Assembly (NCBI GenBank): GCA_964454445.1
Contig: CAYVTD010000006.1
Coordinates: 20,080 to 84,079 of the forward strand
Length of the DNA: 64,000 nt
Source of the DNA: CAYVTD01 sp964454445
GTDB lineage: Bacteria > Bacteroidota > Ignavibacteria > Kapaibacteriales > UBA2268
Reading direction: 5' to 3'
A model generated the notes under the pieces. That model made no database searches. It was not told the DNA's origin and worked only from the letters and a program-made list of their open reading frames with translations. Position numbers and translations under genes: made by a program. Numbering within the stretch: position 1 is the first letter of the stretch; the number at the start of each line of letters is the position of its first letter. Positions 63,783 through 64,000 of this stretch are shown piece by piece.

Positions 63783-64000
63783 TTATTTTTTTAATTTATA
63801 GATTTTTTCTTTTATTAAGATTTTATCTCCTTGCCTTACCATTAAAAAATAAATTCCTTGTGGTAAATCTCTAGTAGCCAACTTAATCTCGTTTAGCCCT
63901 TCATCGAAATAATCCTCAATCGGGCGTAATACTTTCCCTTCGAGGTTAATAATGCTAATATTCAAGTTAGATCTCGAAGCTAAGAAGAACTCAAGAATGA
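63783..64000 (-). CDS. C-terminal end of a T9SS cargo protein (5' partial)
   Basis: The frame is open to the window edge and its start lies beyond it; a TTG at 63965 is only an internal codon. The visible ~72 residues are a T9SS type A sorting domain: ILEFFLASRSNLNISIINL, EGKVLRPIEDYFDEG and LPQGIYFLMVRQGDKIL, ending in a basic KIYKLKK tail. The upstream functional domains are not visible, so no activity can be named. Confidence 0.75.
   Translation of the reverse strand, partial: ILEFFLASRSNLNISIINLEGKVLRPIEDYFDEGLNEIKLATRDLPQGIYFLMVRQGDKILIKEKIYKLKK

Noticed and set aside
1..64000. CRISPR arrays, rRNA genes, intact insertion sequences or prophage
   Set aside because: No regularly spaced repeats, rRNA landmarks, transposases, integrases or phage structural genes were seen on either strand.

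Overview
This is 64 kb of a low-GC, AT-rich-intergenic bacterial chromosome, apparently from a draft assembly because a run of exactly 100 N sits at 11556-11655. The organism looks like a member of the Bacteroidota/FCB group, most likely on the Ignavibacteria/Kapabacteria side. Three signs support this. Several secreted proteins end in type IX secretion (T9SS) sorting domains. Some genes have Bacteroidetes-type promoters (TTTG-N19/20-TAnnTTTG, clearest before the tRNA-Asp gene). PurL is the small form and IspG has the short E. coli length, whereas Bacteroidia usually carry longer versions of both. The taxon call is an inference and no marker tree was made.

Layout. 1-3022: end of a TPR/GT-C-type membrane protein and a polyprenyl-phosphate-type glycosyltransferase. 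3175-11018: a complete chemosensory operon (cheA with two HPt domains, cheW, cheR, cheB, a hybrid histidine kinase, a stand-alone receiver) without a chemoreceptor gene. 11019-14290: a poorly conserved patch with a decayed CGGC-domain gene, a small cysteine-rich secreted protein cut by the assembly gap, and a large Asp-box secreted protein. 14474-17299: O-methyltransferase, VWA-OmpA lipoprotein, TauE-type exporter. 17262-22547 (minus): lipoprotein, NtrC-type regulator, glycosyltransferase, polytopic membrane protein and TPR protein in one apparent operon. 22633-26711: gltX, an RsbW-like ATPase, ispG and an unusual crotonase-fold protein.

26764-33347 (minus): a TetR-RND efflux module (regulator, TolC-like channel, adaptor, pump). 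33584-37016: purL and rlmN, converging. 37095-37849: a shattered T9SS metalloprotease gene. 38100-41911: a long leader with a predicted three-way-junction RNA, followed by ftsQ-ftsA-ftsZ. 42231-43345: DUF488 protein and the Ric iron-sulfur repair protein. 43405-45126: a PocR hybrid histidine kinase broken by one in-frame stop just before its phospho-acceptor histidine. 45184-49500: an S9 peptidase and a MATE transporter. 49822-49896: tRNA-Asp with a clear promoter and terminator.

50076-56692: nitrilase-family hydrolase, hpt, DUF2851 protein, rpe, an orphan HepT-like protein with a degenerate active site, a membrane-anchored unknown, an S66 carboxypeptidase and an HpnC-like synthase. 56707-56837: a 131-bp MITE-like element. 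56859-64000: an AraC/GyrI regulator, a T9SS cargo protein, a biotin-carrier plus PEP/pyruvate-binding gene pair, an HDOD protein and the end of another T9SS cargo gene.

Most genes are housekeeping or signalling genes. The most interesting points are the receptor-less chemosensory operon, the structured ftsQ leader, the nonsense-interrupted kinase, the RND pump lacking the usual TM4 aspartate, the crotonase lacking both catalytic glutamates, the degenerate HepT homologue and the biotin-carrier/PEP-binding pair. No CRISPR array, rRNA gene or intact insertion sequence was seen.
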